This document shows, in pieces, positions 20,351 to 31,014 of a DNA stretch of 37,407 nucleotides. The first letter of the stretch is position 1. Each line of letters starts with the position of its first letter. The position numbers were made by a program, and so were the translations under genes. Below the pieces are notes generated by a model. It made no database searches. It was not told the DNA's origin and was given only the letters and a program-made list of their open reading frames with translations. This stretch comes from Pleurotus djamor. Lineage: Eukaryota > Basidiomycota > Agaricomycetes > Agaricales > Pleurotaceae. The stretch lies in contig JAPEVF010000443.1 of assembly GCA_029747585.1 (NCBI GenBank), positions 1 through 37,407 of the forward strand, written 5' to 3'.

Positions 20351-21856
20351 ATGTCTACACCCAGTTTCACAGTTGACAAAGCTCGGCTTGTCGGCCTTTT
20401 CCTGGAATGCATCGCATACGGGATATTCCTGATTACCTTCCCGCTCTGCATTCGCGCTCTCCTCTGGACCCAGGGCAGGATGAGGAGTCTCGCGTCGGTC
20501 AACTGGCTCATGTTGATCGCTGCCCTCTTGCTGGCGTTCTTCGTCACGTTTGATGTCATCATCACTCTTATATGGCATATCAAAGCATTTGTGACCTACA
20601 AAGGACCGGGGGGACCAGTCACTGCGTTTACGGACATATCGAATTGGATGAATGTTATGAGGGTGTGTTGCGGCGTTCAATTGCAGGCATGGAGTCCCGG
20701 ATTGATCGCCTTCCATCACAGAGTGTAAACCTTATCATACCCATCCTCATCGGCGACTTGGTTCTTGTGAGTCCCGTCCTCTTCCATGAAAAGGTTCGTT
20801 GCGACTCATCCGGGCATTTCGTGTAGATATACAGATGCTGGGTCGTGTACAACCAATCCTACCTCGCCGTCCTCTTTCCCGCCCTCGTCTGGGCCGGCGA
20901 TGCCTCAATGGGATCATACGTCATCTACATCGAGAACCACCTGCATGAACACGGCTCCCTCCAAACCGCCGCTCTCGCAGATCCCCTTACAGCGTTCCTC
21001 GTGTTGACCGTTGCTCAGAACATCATCACCACGGGTACGTCAAATACCTTCCCACTTCGATCACCACTTCCAAATTCCATCCACTTTGATTTAATAAACC
21101 TTCATTCTGATCGCCTTGGGTTCTTTAGCTTTGATCATCCTACGAATCAGACATGTCGATCAACTGTCAGCCAAATACGTCGCCACCACCTCTTCTTTGA
21201 ATTCGACACTGGGGAAGGCGCCAAGGAGGAAGACGAAACTCCAAAGGGTGATGCGGATCGTCATTGAGTCGGGTCTTCTTTACACATTGACGGCGATAAT
21301 ATCCTTGGGGACCTACCTTGCGGATACGTTTGCGTATAACTCTGTTACTGACGCGGTAAGACCTCATCTACCCTCCTCCAAGCCATTGTCATTGATCAAT
21401 TCATGACAACAGGAACTCCCGATCATCGTTATAGCGTTCAACCTCATCATCATCCGTGCCAAGAGTCAGCCCACCGAGCAGACTGAATACACATTCGCCT
21501 ACACACACGAATCCGCTATCCAAATCAAGGTTCCTACAACTCAGTCCCGTTCCACGATGCTTCGCTCTGGTACTAGCGTTGTTAGTGTGACGGAAGAAAC
21601 GGACATCGAAATGTCGTATCCCAAATCCAAAGCTGGAGGAGATCATGATCATCACAGTAGTCACGGTGTCAGTGATACGTGTCGTTTGCCACCTTCTGGG
21701 ACTGAGTCGTTCTTGGAATTTGAGAGAGGAGGAGGTAAATCTTTCGGTGTGGGAGAGGGAAATGGACGGGAATCGCCGGTGATTTACTCCCTTGATGCCG
21801 TCGTTAATCGTGGATATAACACGGATTCTGGGGGACTCATCGGGAAGCCTCAGTAG
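20351..21856 (+). CDS. Fungal seven-TM-like membrane protein (paralog 1)
   Basis: Five exons (20351-20662, 20722-20766, 20827-21034, 21129-21355, 21413-21856) encode about 411 aa. Hydrophobic segments follow in order: around LFLECIAYGIFLITFPLCI, a LIAALLLAFFVTFDVIITLI segment, VNLIIPILIGDLVL-IYRCWVVY, an AVLFPALVWAGDA segment, the TAFLVLTVAQNIITTALIIL segment, RIVIESGLLYTLTAIISL, and a final VIAFNLIIIRAK. About seven TM helices are thus followed by a cytoplasm-type Ser/Thr/Gly-rich tail of about 120 residues with an HDHHSSH patch. The RIVIESG and GD..l(i)YR(C) motifs are typical of an Agaricomycete-expanded family usually left uncharacterised; ligand and function are unknown. A paralog with the same exon structure faces it at 22680-23980. 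Confidence 0.7.
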
Positions 21857-22679
21857 ATTCCGTTCTTGGTGGTTATTACTCTTCTGCGAAGTTCTCCATA
21901 GCTGGGCTTTTTTGATACTAGGTGTATTATTATAATTATACTCATATGTAGGCTTGCTGTGTTATGTATACGTATTGTTATTGTCACGACTGCCTTATGA
22001 TATACTCTCTGTCTGGTGTGAGTAAATTGGTGGAAGAAGAGTCACCGAGAACAAGGATGTCAGCACCCACAGTCTGTTTCTACACATTTAATTCGCACTC
22101 CAACGATTTGGAGAGCTGGTACCAGAAAGGACTCATCCCCAAGCAGCCCGATTCACTCACGATCGAAGCAAAGACTTCTAGATGCTTTGATGCTCATCAA
22201 GGCAGGATGATTATCGTCAGCTCCCGGGTCCCGAACCTAAGTCTGATTGAAATGGTAGTTGACTTAGACGGTACTTGCGTCCCAGCATCAGTGACCTACA
22301 CGTAGTTGGGATCAAGCTTCTCCCGCGGATCGATTCCTATGGCGAGCGTGTGCCAGTGTGCGTGTGAGGACGGGGGGTCCTTAGTGCTCGGACGTTTCAG
22401 GTCTTGCCAACCAGATACGAAGAAAGAGTCACCTTCTAGAATAAACGGATGACTGAAGAGAAGGTTACTATCTCGGAATCGATCGAGCAGATACGGAGGG
22501 GTTTCAGCAGGGGGTGGGATGTTCTGCTTCGCCACAGATCACCACCAACTTCAGCGCTGTTAAGACGTGGTGAAATTGCTTTCTATATTACGAATCAATC
22601 GCTGTACTCTACAATCAAGTTATAACCTGACAGAAAGACTGAGATCGGATAGGACTTCAAGCGAATGAACCGGACCAAC
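21857..22679. other. Spacer between the two convergent membrane protein genes
   Basis: It contains the 3' regions of both genes. No further gene is recognised. Confidence 0.4.
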
Positions 22680-23980
22680 TTACTCAACTGCCCTCTCCCT
22701 ATCATGCTTCTCGTTCAAATTGATACTCGAACCCGGAGCGCCATGGATGGGATGCCGCGCTTCGGCTGACCCCAAGTCCGTTTCTGTTTCTGATTGGGAG
22801 GGCGATTCATGGGTCCCCATTGTAGCGGGCCCACCGAAAGCGAGCGGAAGCGTTGCATTGGTGAATTTGTAAGTGTATTCAGCCGCTGTTTGGTTCTTCG
22901 CACGAATAATGATGAGGTTGAAGGCAATGGAAATTGCTTGAGTTTGCTGTGTAAAAATATCCGCGGGTGTCAATGGAAGGCATCATAAAATTTCTGTGAT
23001 AGACCCACAGCATTCCCAACAACAAGAAAGGCATTACCATTGACAACGTAAACAACAGTCGAGACAATTGCGATGACAGTTAGGAGGAGACCAGATTCAA
23101 TGACGATACGAAGGACTTGTCGAAGCCGAGTTGGTGGATGAGGTCGTCCCGGGGGTTGGTAGATTGTATCACCAGAAGCTTGCAAAGTATTGAAATACTG
23201 AGCCGTTTCTCGGTCAACGCGCCAGATCCGCCATATGATTAGTGCTATCGAGGCCCCAGTTAAAGCCACATGTAAGTAGGAGGCGAAAGAGGGGAGGGAA
23301 TGATCGGACGTACAAGTTGTGAGGATATTTTGGAAGAGTGTGGTCAAGGTTGAAGTAAGGATGATCGGCTTGAGTTTGACGAATTGGAGCGTTACGCGGC
23401 TTTGTAGGGTCACTTCCAAGACGATTGACCAGATAGCTGTGATGAAACTGCCGAGCAGGAGAAAAAGGGGGACGACGATGACCCAGTAGGCCTTTCCGTA
23501 GACGATCCAACATCGGTATATCTAGCATTGTGTAAGTAGGAGCTGGCATTTCAGATGGAGACAACTTACTAGGACACCATCACCAAAAATTATAGGGAAG
23601 ACGACGTTCACAGTCTGGGGCAGCAATTTAGTGATCGAGTTTGATTGGGGGAGGAAAGAAACGGATCGACGAACACCCATGATATTCATCCAGTCTGAGA
23701 TATTTGTCAACTGTTCAATGGGACCTCCAGCTCCTTTGTAAAGGATGAAGGCCTTGATACTGTGGAGCAAAGTAAGAGACATTTCAAGAGTTGCGAAGGC
23801 GGCGAGAACAATAGCGACTAAGAGCATCGGCCATTGGATTGACGAAGGGGGTTTCCGGGCACCATTAGACCAGAGCAAAGCGTGGATGCACGGCGGGAAG
23901 GAGACGAGGACAAAGCCAAATAGAACAGCCTCGACAAAGAGACTGACAAGCTGAGTCTCATCAATGTCAAAGGTCGACAT
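22680..23980 (-). CDS. Fungal seven-TM-like membrane protein (paralog 2)
   Basis: Minus-strand exons 23980-23675, 23614-23570, 23521-23314, 23244-23009 and 22946-22680 give about 353 aa. It aligns along its length with the gene at 20351-21856: the same N-terminus (MSTFDIDETQLVSLF against MSTPSFTVDKARLVGLF), IYRCWIVYG, RIVIESGLLLTVIAIVS and ISIAFNLIIIRAK. Exons 2 and 3 are 45 and 208 nt in both genes, and the phases agree. The first donor is the least certain (GTTCGT at 23674 or GTGTTC two bases earlier). The C-terminal tail is about 70 residues, shorter than in paralog 1, and acidic/basic mixed. The two genes converge tail-to-tail, consistent with an inverted duplication. Function unknown; probably plasma-membrane or endomembrane. 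Confidence 0.7.
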
Positions 23981-24030
23981 GGGCTAAGTACGGGGCTAGA
24001 GACGTGGGTTTCATACTCTAAGGGTGCCCA

Positions 24031-24040
24031 CTTATAAGGC
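24031..24040 (-). promoter_or_regulatory. TATA-like box of membrane protein paralog 2
   Basis: CTTATAAGGC, read on the minus strand as GCCTTATAAG, lies about 52 bp before the ATG at 23980. Confidence 0.4.
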
Positions 24041-25011
24041 TTTAAGAGAGACAGAGAGTTGCCTGACGTCCTCGGACGTTCTATCGATATCAAGAATAGG
24101 CTCAGTTCACTACTGTGTGTCCTCGTGGTCGTGCTGACGGACGTTTGTGTGGGTTGATGACCTGTCGCTTCAACTAACGGAGTCAGCCTTCTTCGGGGTG
24201 GACGTTGCTGAGGGCCTTACGATATATGAGTGTGACCGGATGGTCTTCAAAAGCCACTCGAACGTCAGGGCGACAGTTTGTGTTTGGCTGCTGATGTAGA
24301 CATTCTTTAGCAAGTGGAGGTCTCTGGTACATGTCGGAGCTCCCATTCTCCATCCTTCGCGCTCTTATCAGCAAGAGAGACATCAACGCGTCTCCAAGCT
24401 GACCGATGGACATTGGACAAGTTTGTAAGTGAGCATGGAAGAGTGCAAATATGGAAATGCTTCGTCCTCAACGGAATTCAATATCAAAGTCCGTCGTGCA
24501 AGGAGTCAACATGGAGCTTACTGGAGAAGACTGAGTGAAGCATGGCGCATGGTGCATCAGTTGTTCAACCTTTCTGGCAAGGAGCCCAAAGCCTTAAACA
24601 AGCCTCGAAGCCAACGGGGTCACCGCGGAGCCGTGAGAGGGTTCATTGTTCATTTTCGTGGTACCGACCAAGCTCTCGAGCACAAAAGTAGGGCCCGAGG
24701 TCGCCTTTGTGATGATCAGGAGACAGTGGTAAATGATAGCTAGAGCTCGATGTGGACGCGTCGTGGTAGCGTCCGTCAGGCAAAGAATTCGGAGCTAACC
24801 GAGCGCTCACAGAATTGACCTTGAACTCGTCTTGCACCCTCATCTCTACCTACCTACTTGACACGAAGCCAGCCTTTCTTGTGTGTCAAGCTCAATGGAA
24901 AAAGCCCTACTCGATATACCAAGAACTCGAAAAGAAATACTATCGCTACGAAAAACCTAAAAAGCAATAAAAAGGCAATAGCATGTCGACTACGTCCTTG
25001 GAACGATCTAA
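24041..25011. other. Region between membrane protein paralog 2 and leader D
   Basis: Apart from the possible scrap at 24183-24398, no gene is recognised here. Confidence 0.35.
24183..24398 (-). pseudogene. Possible scrap of an E-type RNase III-like gene (E'')
   Basis: Starting at a candidate acceptor (CGGTCAG ending at 24399 on the minus strand), the frame opens with LGDALMSLLLIRARRM, which resembles the RNase III core LGDAVLSLLL. In gene E the exon after the first intron begins at the corresponding place with IFQHLFNTAYVRS. The location also fits: it lies downstream of the minus-strand leader remnant at 25012-25360, where an E-type partner of copy D would be expected. The following residues do not align convincingly, so only a fragment is likely. 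A chance match cannot be excluded. Confidence 0.25.
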
Positions 25012-25360
25012 CACTTGCCTGGCAAACTCGCAAACCGAGAAGGAAACGGTGTAAGTCACTGTCTTGCTGCTCTGATCAAGTCAGACTCACCGCAAAGGCA
25101 TCTAGATTCTATTGCAGGCTTCTACTGCTCTGCGCATCCGCTGGATACCCTCCCAGCGTCCGCAACTACGCCAGTGCCCGTGTCATGCACTGATACTACC
25201 CGAACGGATGCAGAGGAGGCCCAGGATCGCTCCCAAACACGACCCTTCTACCCCGTCCATGCTCTGGGACGCTTACTTTCCTGCCTGAGGATTCGGCCAC
25301 TGGAATCGACCGACTTCCAGCCGTGCCATCACATGACTAGGGCACCCTCGAAATAAGGTT
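25012..25360 (-). repeat. Leader remnant of cassette D
   Basis: On the minus strand this segment follows the leader pattern: AAATAAGG block, CATGTG at about 25330, CCTCAGGCAGGAAAGT, then directly CCCAGAGCATGGACGGGG, and TTTGCGGTGAGTCTGA as the second donor. About 250 bp of the full leader, including the hairpin and the start of the long exon, is absent. The second acceptor is changed from CCAG to TCGG, so splicing there is probably lost. Confidence 0.45.
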
Positions 25361-25412
25361 CTGACTGTCGTTGGATATCCGCTGCTTGGCGACATTTGAG
25401 CTCGCTAGTGTC
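25348..25412 (+). promoter_or_regulatory. Promoter block of copy D
   Basis: GAAATAAGGTTCTG at about 25349, followed by a CCGCTGCTTGGCGACATTTG block at 25379-25398, is the family block seen upstream of copies A, B and C. AAATAAGG is a plausible TATA-like element about 120 bp before the ATG at 25474. Confidence 0.5.
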
Positions 25413-25473
25413 GAGCGTTCACCTCTGTTCCACGCTTCCTTCTGTTCACGGCAGACCCGCCTTCGCAACAGCC

Positions 25474-26928
25474 ATGGTTGCTTCAACAAAGCTCGCTCGG
25501 CACCTCACATATGATCACGTTTCTACGCCCTTTCGATTCAATGAATCTTCTCCCCACGTTCCAAAGCTCCGGCGATTCCTCTATAACTGTCGCCGTGGTG
25601 AAATAGCAAATAACGAGACAATCGGCCTTTATGGGAAGTCGGTCCATACTCTCGCGACTCGCCTCGCCATTACGAATTTTGTTTTCGAGCACACGGACCT
25701 CGGTGTGGTTGAGATGGCATGTGCGATTGAGGTTAGCCCATTACTTACACCGTCCCTCCGTAGTCATGAACGTTCGCTGATGCCCACTAGTACCTTACAT
25801 TCGCTTTTACCCACAGCGACAACATGGCCCGCGAAGTAGCCAGCGGGGTGGACTTCAAGATCATCCAGCTTTCCCCAGGGGAAAAAGCGGATATACGTAC
25901 TTGGATGAAGAATAGACGGTCAAAGTGCCCCAAGACCTTGGTCGACCTCACACAAGCCGTTTACTGGGCAGCAGAGTCCATCCATGGCTTGGATGCCATT
26001 GTCGAACATACTTACAACAACCTTTTCGCCGCCTTCCAAGTCGCTTTTGATGATTTCGATGTTCAGTGGCAATCGCTCGGGGAACTTGGATGTCTTCGGG
26101 AAATCCAAGCCCACTTGGTCGAGGGACACAGCCAACGGCCAAATACCTTGCACATCGCCGATTTTGCTCATAAATTCAGTTTGACTCCCGCCAACAATCG
26201 CGAGGACGTATTCGCCCCCATCAAGGATTCCCTGCTTTCACAATGCGTCTCGCCGTTTGATGCCGATGGAGCGCTGCGTCCACGCTATTTCTTTCTCTCG
26301 CAATTTGGGTTTGCCGTTATTGATTACTACATTGGGAAGGAACTTGATTGTGTACATCCTGAGTATCGCGCTTCGATCTCTGGAGGAGCACACTTTGGTA
26401 TGGTTCGTAGCCAGCACCGCTTCTCAATGAGTCCTTGTACTGATTTTTACCCAGACGTTAAGGGGCATCGTGCTTTGTGATGAAACCTTGGCGCATATTG
26501 CGGACGAGATCGAGCTATGTGACTTCCCGCCAAACTGCAGTCACCAGACGAAGGCCCAAGTTCTTACAGCGGCGGTGGGGCAGTGTTTCAACGACAACTT
26601 TCAATCAAACGAACGGGCCTTGAGCCTTGCAATCGGCGTACTCGTCTACATGGCCTACGATGTCATACGTCGTCTTGATAGCGAGTTGTTGCCCAAAATG
26701 CCAGCGATTACCCCGTATTCGATGGATCCTCTTCCGTACTATGATGATACCACGCCATTGGAGTTTTCTCTTCCTCGCGACCAAGCTTCAACTCCATCTC
26801 TACTACCCAGTGTCATCCCATCGTCGTCGTCATGGCCGTCTGTTGTAGCATCACTTGCTTCTACAAGCGTGTCTTTCATGTCGAACATTCGCGAGGCAGC
26901 CAAGGGCCTCCTCCCAAAGCCCTTTTGA
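25474..26928 (+). CDS. Tandem RNase III-like protein, copy D
   Basis: Exons 25474-25731, 25791-26402 and 26455-26928 give about 447 aa. First half: YNCRRGEIANNETIGLYGKS (first Glu of the signature kept, second Glu to Gly, Asp to Lys), then CPKTLVDLTQAVYWAAESIHG (Asp kept, Glu to Gln). Second half: FGFAVIDYYIGKEL (Asp to Phe), VLCDETLAHIADEIELC, and KAQVLTAAVGQCFND (both acids lost). It shares PYSMDPLPYYDDT and SFMSNIREAAKGLLPKPF with copy C but stops right there, about 60 residues earlier. The frame one base away continues with PKSNWAGFL, a weak match to TKSGWKGLFL of copy C, so the tail may have been lost by a frameshift. It is the only copy on the plus strand and lies apart from the others. 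Probably non-catalytic. Confidence 0.65.
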
Positions 26929-27574
26929 ACGCCCACATCGGAGCCGAGGATGAACTTCGAATGCAAGTATACGCACGACTTCGACTCAAGCCGAGGGTGA
27001 TGCCCAAGTCGAATTGGGCGGGTTTCCTAGATTGCCACAGCTCTAGTCGTCTTCAAGGGCGGCCTATAATGGATGTTTATTGCCGCGCGGCAATTGTCGT
27101 TGTACTTATCGTATGCCTAAATTGGGACTCTTAGTAGAAGTGCTTGATGAAAATGCGCGGATGCCTCTCGAACGACGCCTATTGAATTCCTAGTGGTAAC
27201 TCTTCGGTTCTAATGAGTGTGTCCGTGTCCAATAACGGACGGACTAGAACACACACTCTATGCTTCACATTGAATTTCAAACACATCCGGTACGCCACTT
27301 TTGATCCCAACTTTTCTGGAGGAGACCGGCGGAAAGGGAAACATTGAGCGGCCGGATATATCGGCATCTCCGGCAAATAAACTCAAATCTTGCCACAGCC
27401 GCGGAAGCAAAAAATGACCCTCGCTTGAACGTTTGAACCCAGCCTGAACCATTACCACCACGGCCAAATTTTGAAGGTCTCCTTCGTGGTAGGTGAAAGG
27501 CCATAGTAACCTCCTGTTCACACATTCTGAACTGACCATAGCTTTCAGGTGACTAGCCCAATTACCCAGAGTCA
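26929..27574. other. Region between copy D and the F-box gene
   Basis: The first 150 bp hold the possible frameshifted tail of copy D (PKSNWAGFL near 27000). The rest should contain the promoter of the F-box gene; no clear TATA box is seen. Confidence 0.35.
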
Positions 27575-29170
27575 ATGACGTTCAACCGAAACGCGAAGCG
27601 TTCGCGCGCCGTGACGCGTTCGCGGAACGTCCCCAACGCCAACGCCGTCTCTACACTCCCCGCAGAGCTACTCGGAAAAATCTTCGTCGAAGCCAGGCAA
27701 AGCTACTGGGAATCACTCGAACGTGACGGTTTGAATGCAGTTGGTCTTGATATCTGGTTATACGCCGTCTGCGCGGTATGTACCCGATGGAGGAAGATAG
27801 CACGCGAGACCCCTCGACTCTGGGGTTTTATCAGTCTAACTTCGAACTCGGAGAGGACCATGGACGCACTCCGGATGTCTGCCTCATCACCTCTGCGCGT
27901 GCGAGGTGACATAACACGCCATCAATTAGGACTTTCGCACTTCAAATCGACCTACGACGTCCTACTCACCCACTTTGCCAGGATTCAGCAATTCAGTGTA
28001 GCGCTTCCCTTTGCCGACGATCGCGTGTCGAAAAGCTTTCTTCACCCTGCACCCATCCTTGAAGCACTTTGCATCAGGCATCCGATGGTGGCTCATCAGG
28101 TGGAATTACCGTCCCAAATGAACGCCCTTCGTACACTGGAGCTCTTCAATGCTATTACATCCGCTCATCTACCCCATCTACCATGCTTGACGAAGTTGAC
28201 CATCTCCTCCGAGCTATTACCAGACTCTTCCTCAGTACATTTGACGTGGCTTGTGCGTTCAATGCAGAATACGCCCATCATCCAGGAAGTCTTCATCAAT
28301 ATCCCAAAATTTAGAAACGATCTAGGTGCAACACCATTAGAGGCCGCGTCCCTACCATGCCTATCCCGTTTCTGCTTCTCGTCATCGTCCATCACCGGCC
28401 CCATGACGCTTTTTGATTTTCTGAATCACCCTGCGTCAACGAAAATCGAGTATGCGCAGACATACGGCAGTACTTCAGCCAGCAACTTACCAAGCATTCG
28501 AAGCCTTCTCACTCGATTTACCCACTGGGCGGGAGCATCTATAAATCAAATCTGCATATCTGGGGATGCTCGCTTTGGGATCTCCGTTTTCACTGAACAT
28601 TCCCCATTGGAGCCACATATCACCATATCTCTTCCTAGCATTGAAACATCTCATGATATTCCGCGCTGCATGGACGTCCTCTCTGCTCTCCCCCTTGATA
28701 CGATTCCTGGCCTTACTCTTCATGCATTCGCTCACTCACTAAGTTCGCAAGAGTCAAGCATCCTACAGCCCTTTCACGGTGTCGAAGTCCTAAAGTTGTC
28801 GGTCTGCCATCAGGATATGATGTGCGACCTCACGGGCCCCGATGACATTCCACCTATGCCCAAGTTGCGGAGCATCATCCTTACGGAATGCGATGGGAAC
28901 ATATTATTCGGCGAGCTGCACCGTCGGTTAAAGCGCCGACAACGTCGTCAGGTGGCCAGTCTCGAAAAGATCTGCATCGTCGAGTGTAACATAGATAGGC
29001 GTGATGCGCGTTCCATTGACGATCTTGAAGATTTCTGTGAGGTCGAATGGGATGGCTTGCTTTCGTCAATGGACATATGGGAATCCGAGAGCGAATCGTC
29101 CGAATCATCAGACTCTTCTGCATGCTCGTTTGCTAGTGGCGATGATGCATTAGCGGCCTCATATCTATAG
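27575..29170 (+). CDS. F-box domain protein
   Basis: One uninterrupted frame of 531 aa. A basic N-terminus (residues 1-20) precedes an F-box at about 26-88: STLPAELLGKIFVEA, then CAVCTRWRKIARETPRLWGFI with the conserved Trp and Leu pattern. The middle has leucine-rich-repeat-like stretches (MNALRTLELFNAITSAHLPH, LPCLTKLTISSELL), and the end is acidic and Ser-rich. F-box proteins of this Agaricomycete type are expected to bind Skp1 and supply substrates to SCF ubiquitin ligases; the substrate is unknown. The ATG at 27575 is the first in the frame. Lack of introns contrasts with most neighbours but is common for large fungal F-box families. Confidence 0.75.
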   Translation: MTFNRNAKRSRAVTRSRNVPNANAVSTLPAELLGKIFVEARQSYWESLERDGLNAVGLDIWLYAVCAVCTRWRKIARETPRLWGFISLTSNSERTMDALRMSASSPLRVRGDITRHQLGLSHFKSTYDVLLTHFARIQQFSVALPFADDRVSKSFLHPAPILEALCIRHPMVAHQVELPSQMNALRTLELFNAITSAHLPHLPCLTKLTISSELLPDSSSVHLTWLVRSMQNTPIIQEVFINIPKFRNDLGATPLEAASLPCLSRFCFSSSSITGPMTLFDFLNHPASTKIEYAQTYGSTSASNLPSIRSLLTRFTHWAGASINQICISGDARFGISVFTEHSPLEPHITISLPSIETSHDIPRCMDVLSALPLDTIPGLTLHAFAHSLSSQESSILQPFHGVEVLKLSVCHQDMMCDLTGPDDIPPMPKLRSIILTECDGNILFGELHRRLKRRQRRQVASLEKICIVECNIDRRDARSIDDLEDFCEVEWDGLLSSMDIWESESESSESSDSSACSFASGDDALAASYL

Positions 29171-30267
29171 ACTAGTATTTATACTGGGTAACATCTGTTG
29201 AACATCTGACTACTAGTACCAGACACCCAACAAGTAGTACCAAAGTTAGCAAAAAGTTAGAGTAGTGAATCTTTGAGCTTGTTGGAGTTTGAGAGTTATC
29301 CCGAGACGCGACTAGACTTGAGGCCGTGCTTACTCATCCTATTTGAATAGGAGTTACTATATTGCTTATTTTATTCTAGACTAGTCTACCTGTACCGTAT
29401 TTAAGGCCGCGGATGTTGGCCTGATCCAATGTCGAATTCTCGTATCACAACAGAGCTTGGAATGGTTTCTCTCATATTATGAGCCTTTCACTTTGTATGC
29501 ATCGTGTAAGTATTTCCTAAGCTGATCATCGTTGAAGATGCGAAAGGGTCACTGTTGTAGAAATCGGACTCGAGTCCAACTCAGCGAGCCTCGAGTTCAA
29601 TGCTAAGGGCGCTTATTCGACTTGAAGGTTCTCTGGTGGACCCAACTCGGACCAGTACTTGGCACAAAGAAGCTTGGGTTCGCCTCTGCTCGCATGGCTG
29701 CATCGAAGCACAGAACCTAAGGAACTTTTGAAGGGTGAAGACAACCGATATCAAGACCTTTGAAATTATAACACCCCGCCGATGTCATCCCGCACGACAC
29801 ACGGCACGACGATACATGTATTTTTCCAGGCTACCAATTACCTACCCGCTCTGCTTGAGCTCTTTCATACGCTCGAAATCTTCTCTAGAAATGCGAGACC
29901 TTGAATGCTCCAAGTCGGGTTGAATCTGGTTTCTCTCATTGGTCTTTCTAGGAAGTAACTCGAACCACAACACCGCCTGGCACCCGATCGATTCCAGGGT
30001 GCAATCATGCAACAGGGATTATCTCAGGTCGATCCCAGCCCCGAAGCGCAGCCCCGAGGCGCCTTCTAACATCAAAACAGAAGTATCACTAGCGTCTACT
30101 CTGTAACTGTCAGTGGCTTGGATCACTCGGTATTCCCCGTAATGATGCCCAGCAAGCGACGAAAGTCGAGCCCTAGATAGGCTTGAATAGAAGCTGTTAT
30201 CGACTCCAGTGCTGCTCACAGAACCTACCCCAACCAACCAACACCGTCCCATCAGCCTGACCTACTC
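29171..30267. other. Intergenic region after the F-box gene
   Basis: About 1.1 kb without a supportable gene. It includes a short AT-rich stretch with repeated CTAGTACCA/TAGTACCA at about 29212-29243. Confidence 0.35.
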
Positions 30268-31014
30268 ATGCATCCTCAACCAGAATCACCCATTCAACCC
30301 ACTCAAGCAGTCCAAGCACCGCCTGAAAGTGGCGATACGTCGATGGATCCTCAGGGTCTCCCAAATCCAACCTCGACGGCGGCGGGCGTCCTTAGACACA
30401 ATTCGGAAGTGATGAACAACGACCTCTCAACGGAGGCAGATGAGAATGGGTCTGAGCAAGATTACCCTTCCGATGACTCGATGTCGCCCAACCCAACAAC
30501 AAGTCACCCTCCTCACCCCAATGGTTTTAACAGCCCAGTGAGTTGCGACTTCGCACATCCGTTTTATATCCTCTCGCNTCATGAAAGAGTCTCTTAGATC
30601 TCCCAAGATCGGGAGAGTAGTGCATCTCCCATCCCAGGACGTGGCTTTATGCAGAGCCCAATGGGACGCGCTCGCACTTCCGCGCCAAACACGATACTGG
30701 CATCGTCATTGGCTACAACGAATGGTAGTCAACTGATGAGTGCGGAATCTCCCTCATCTACAGGACCAGGACCGAGAGTCAACGGAGTTGATTCGTTCCA
30801 AACGGATTTCATCAATAGTGTGGAAAGAGGGCTGGATGATTTTGATGCGAGTATGTTTAGGCCTGATGGCGATATCAACTTCGAAAGGGACTTTGGGAGG
30901 TGGTTCCACGGCGATGATTCTACCAATGGGTCTTCATACAGTCAAATATGTCCACGTTTTCGAATGCTCATTGCACGCTCATCAGGAAAACCCTCCCGAG
31001 AGAATTTAGCGTGA
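30268..31014 (+). pseudogene. Truncated paralog of the LUFS regulator C-terminus
   Basis: Two exons, 30268-30537 and 30598-31014, separated by a 60-nt intron (GTGAGT to CTTAG), give about 228 aa. The second exon contains FQTDFINSVERGLDDFDAS, then MFRPDGDINFERDFGRWF and HGDDSTNG, nearly the same as the end of the regulator at 13956-16880. The N-terminal exon is Pro/Ser/Asp-rich and has no LUFS/LisH domain. Where the regulator stops soon after GDDAMGGLA, this copy reads on for about 25 residues into the inverted repeat that starts at 30980. It could be a decayed duplicate or a short protein keeping only the C-terminal module. The frame is otherwise intact, so expression cannot be excluded. Confidence 0.55.

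Noticed and set aside
27575..29170. Minus-strand frames inside the F-box gene
   Set aside because: Short antisense shadows of a single long open frame with a clear F-box.
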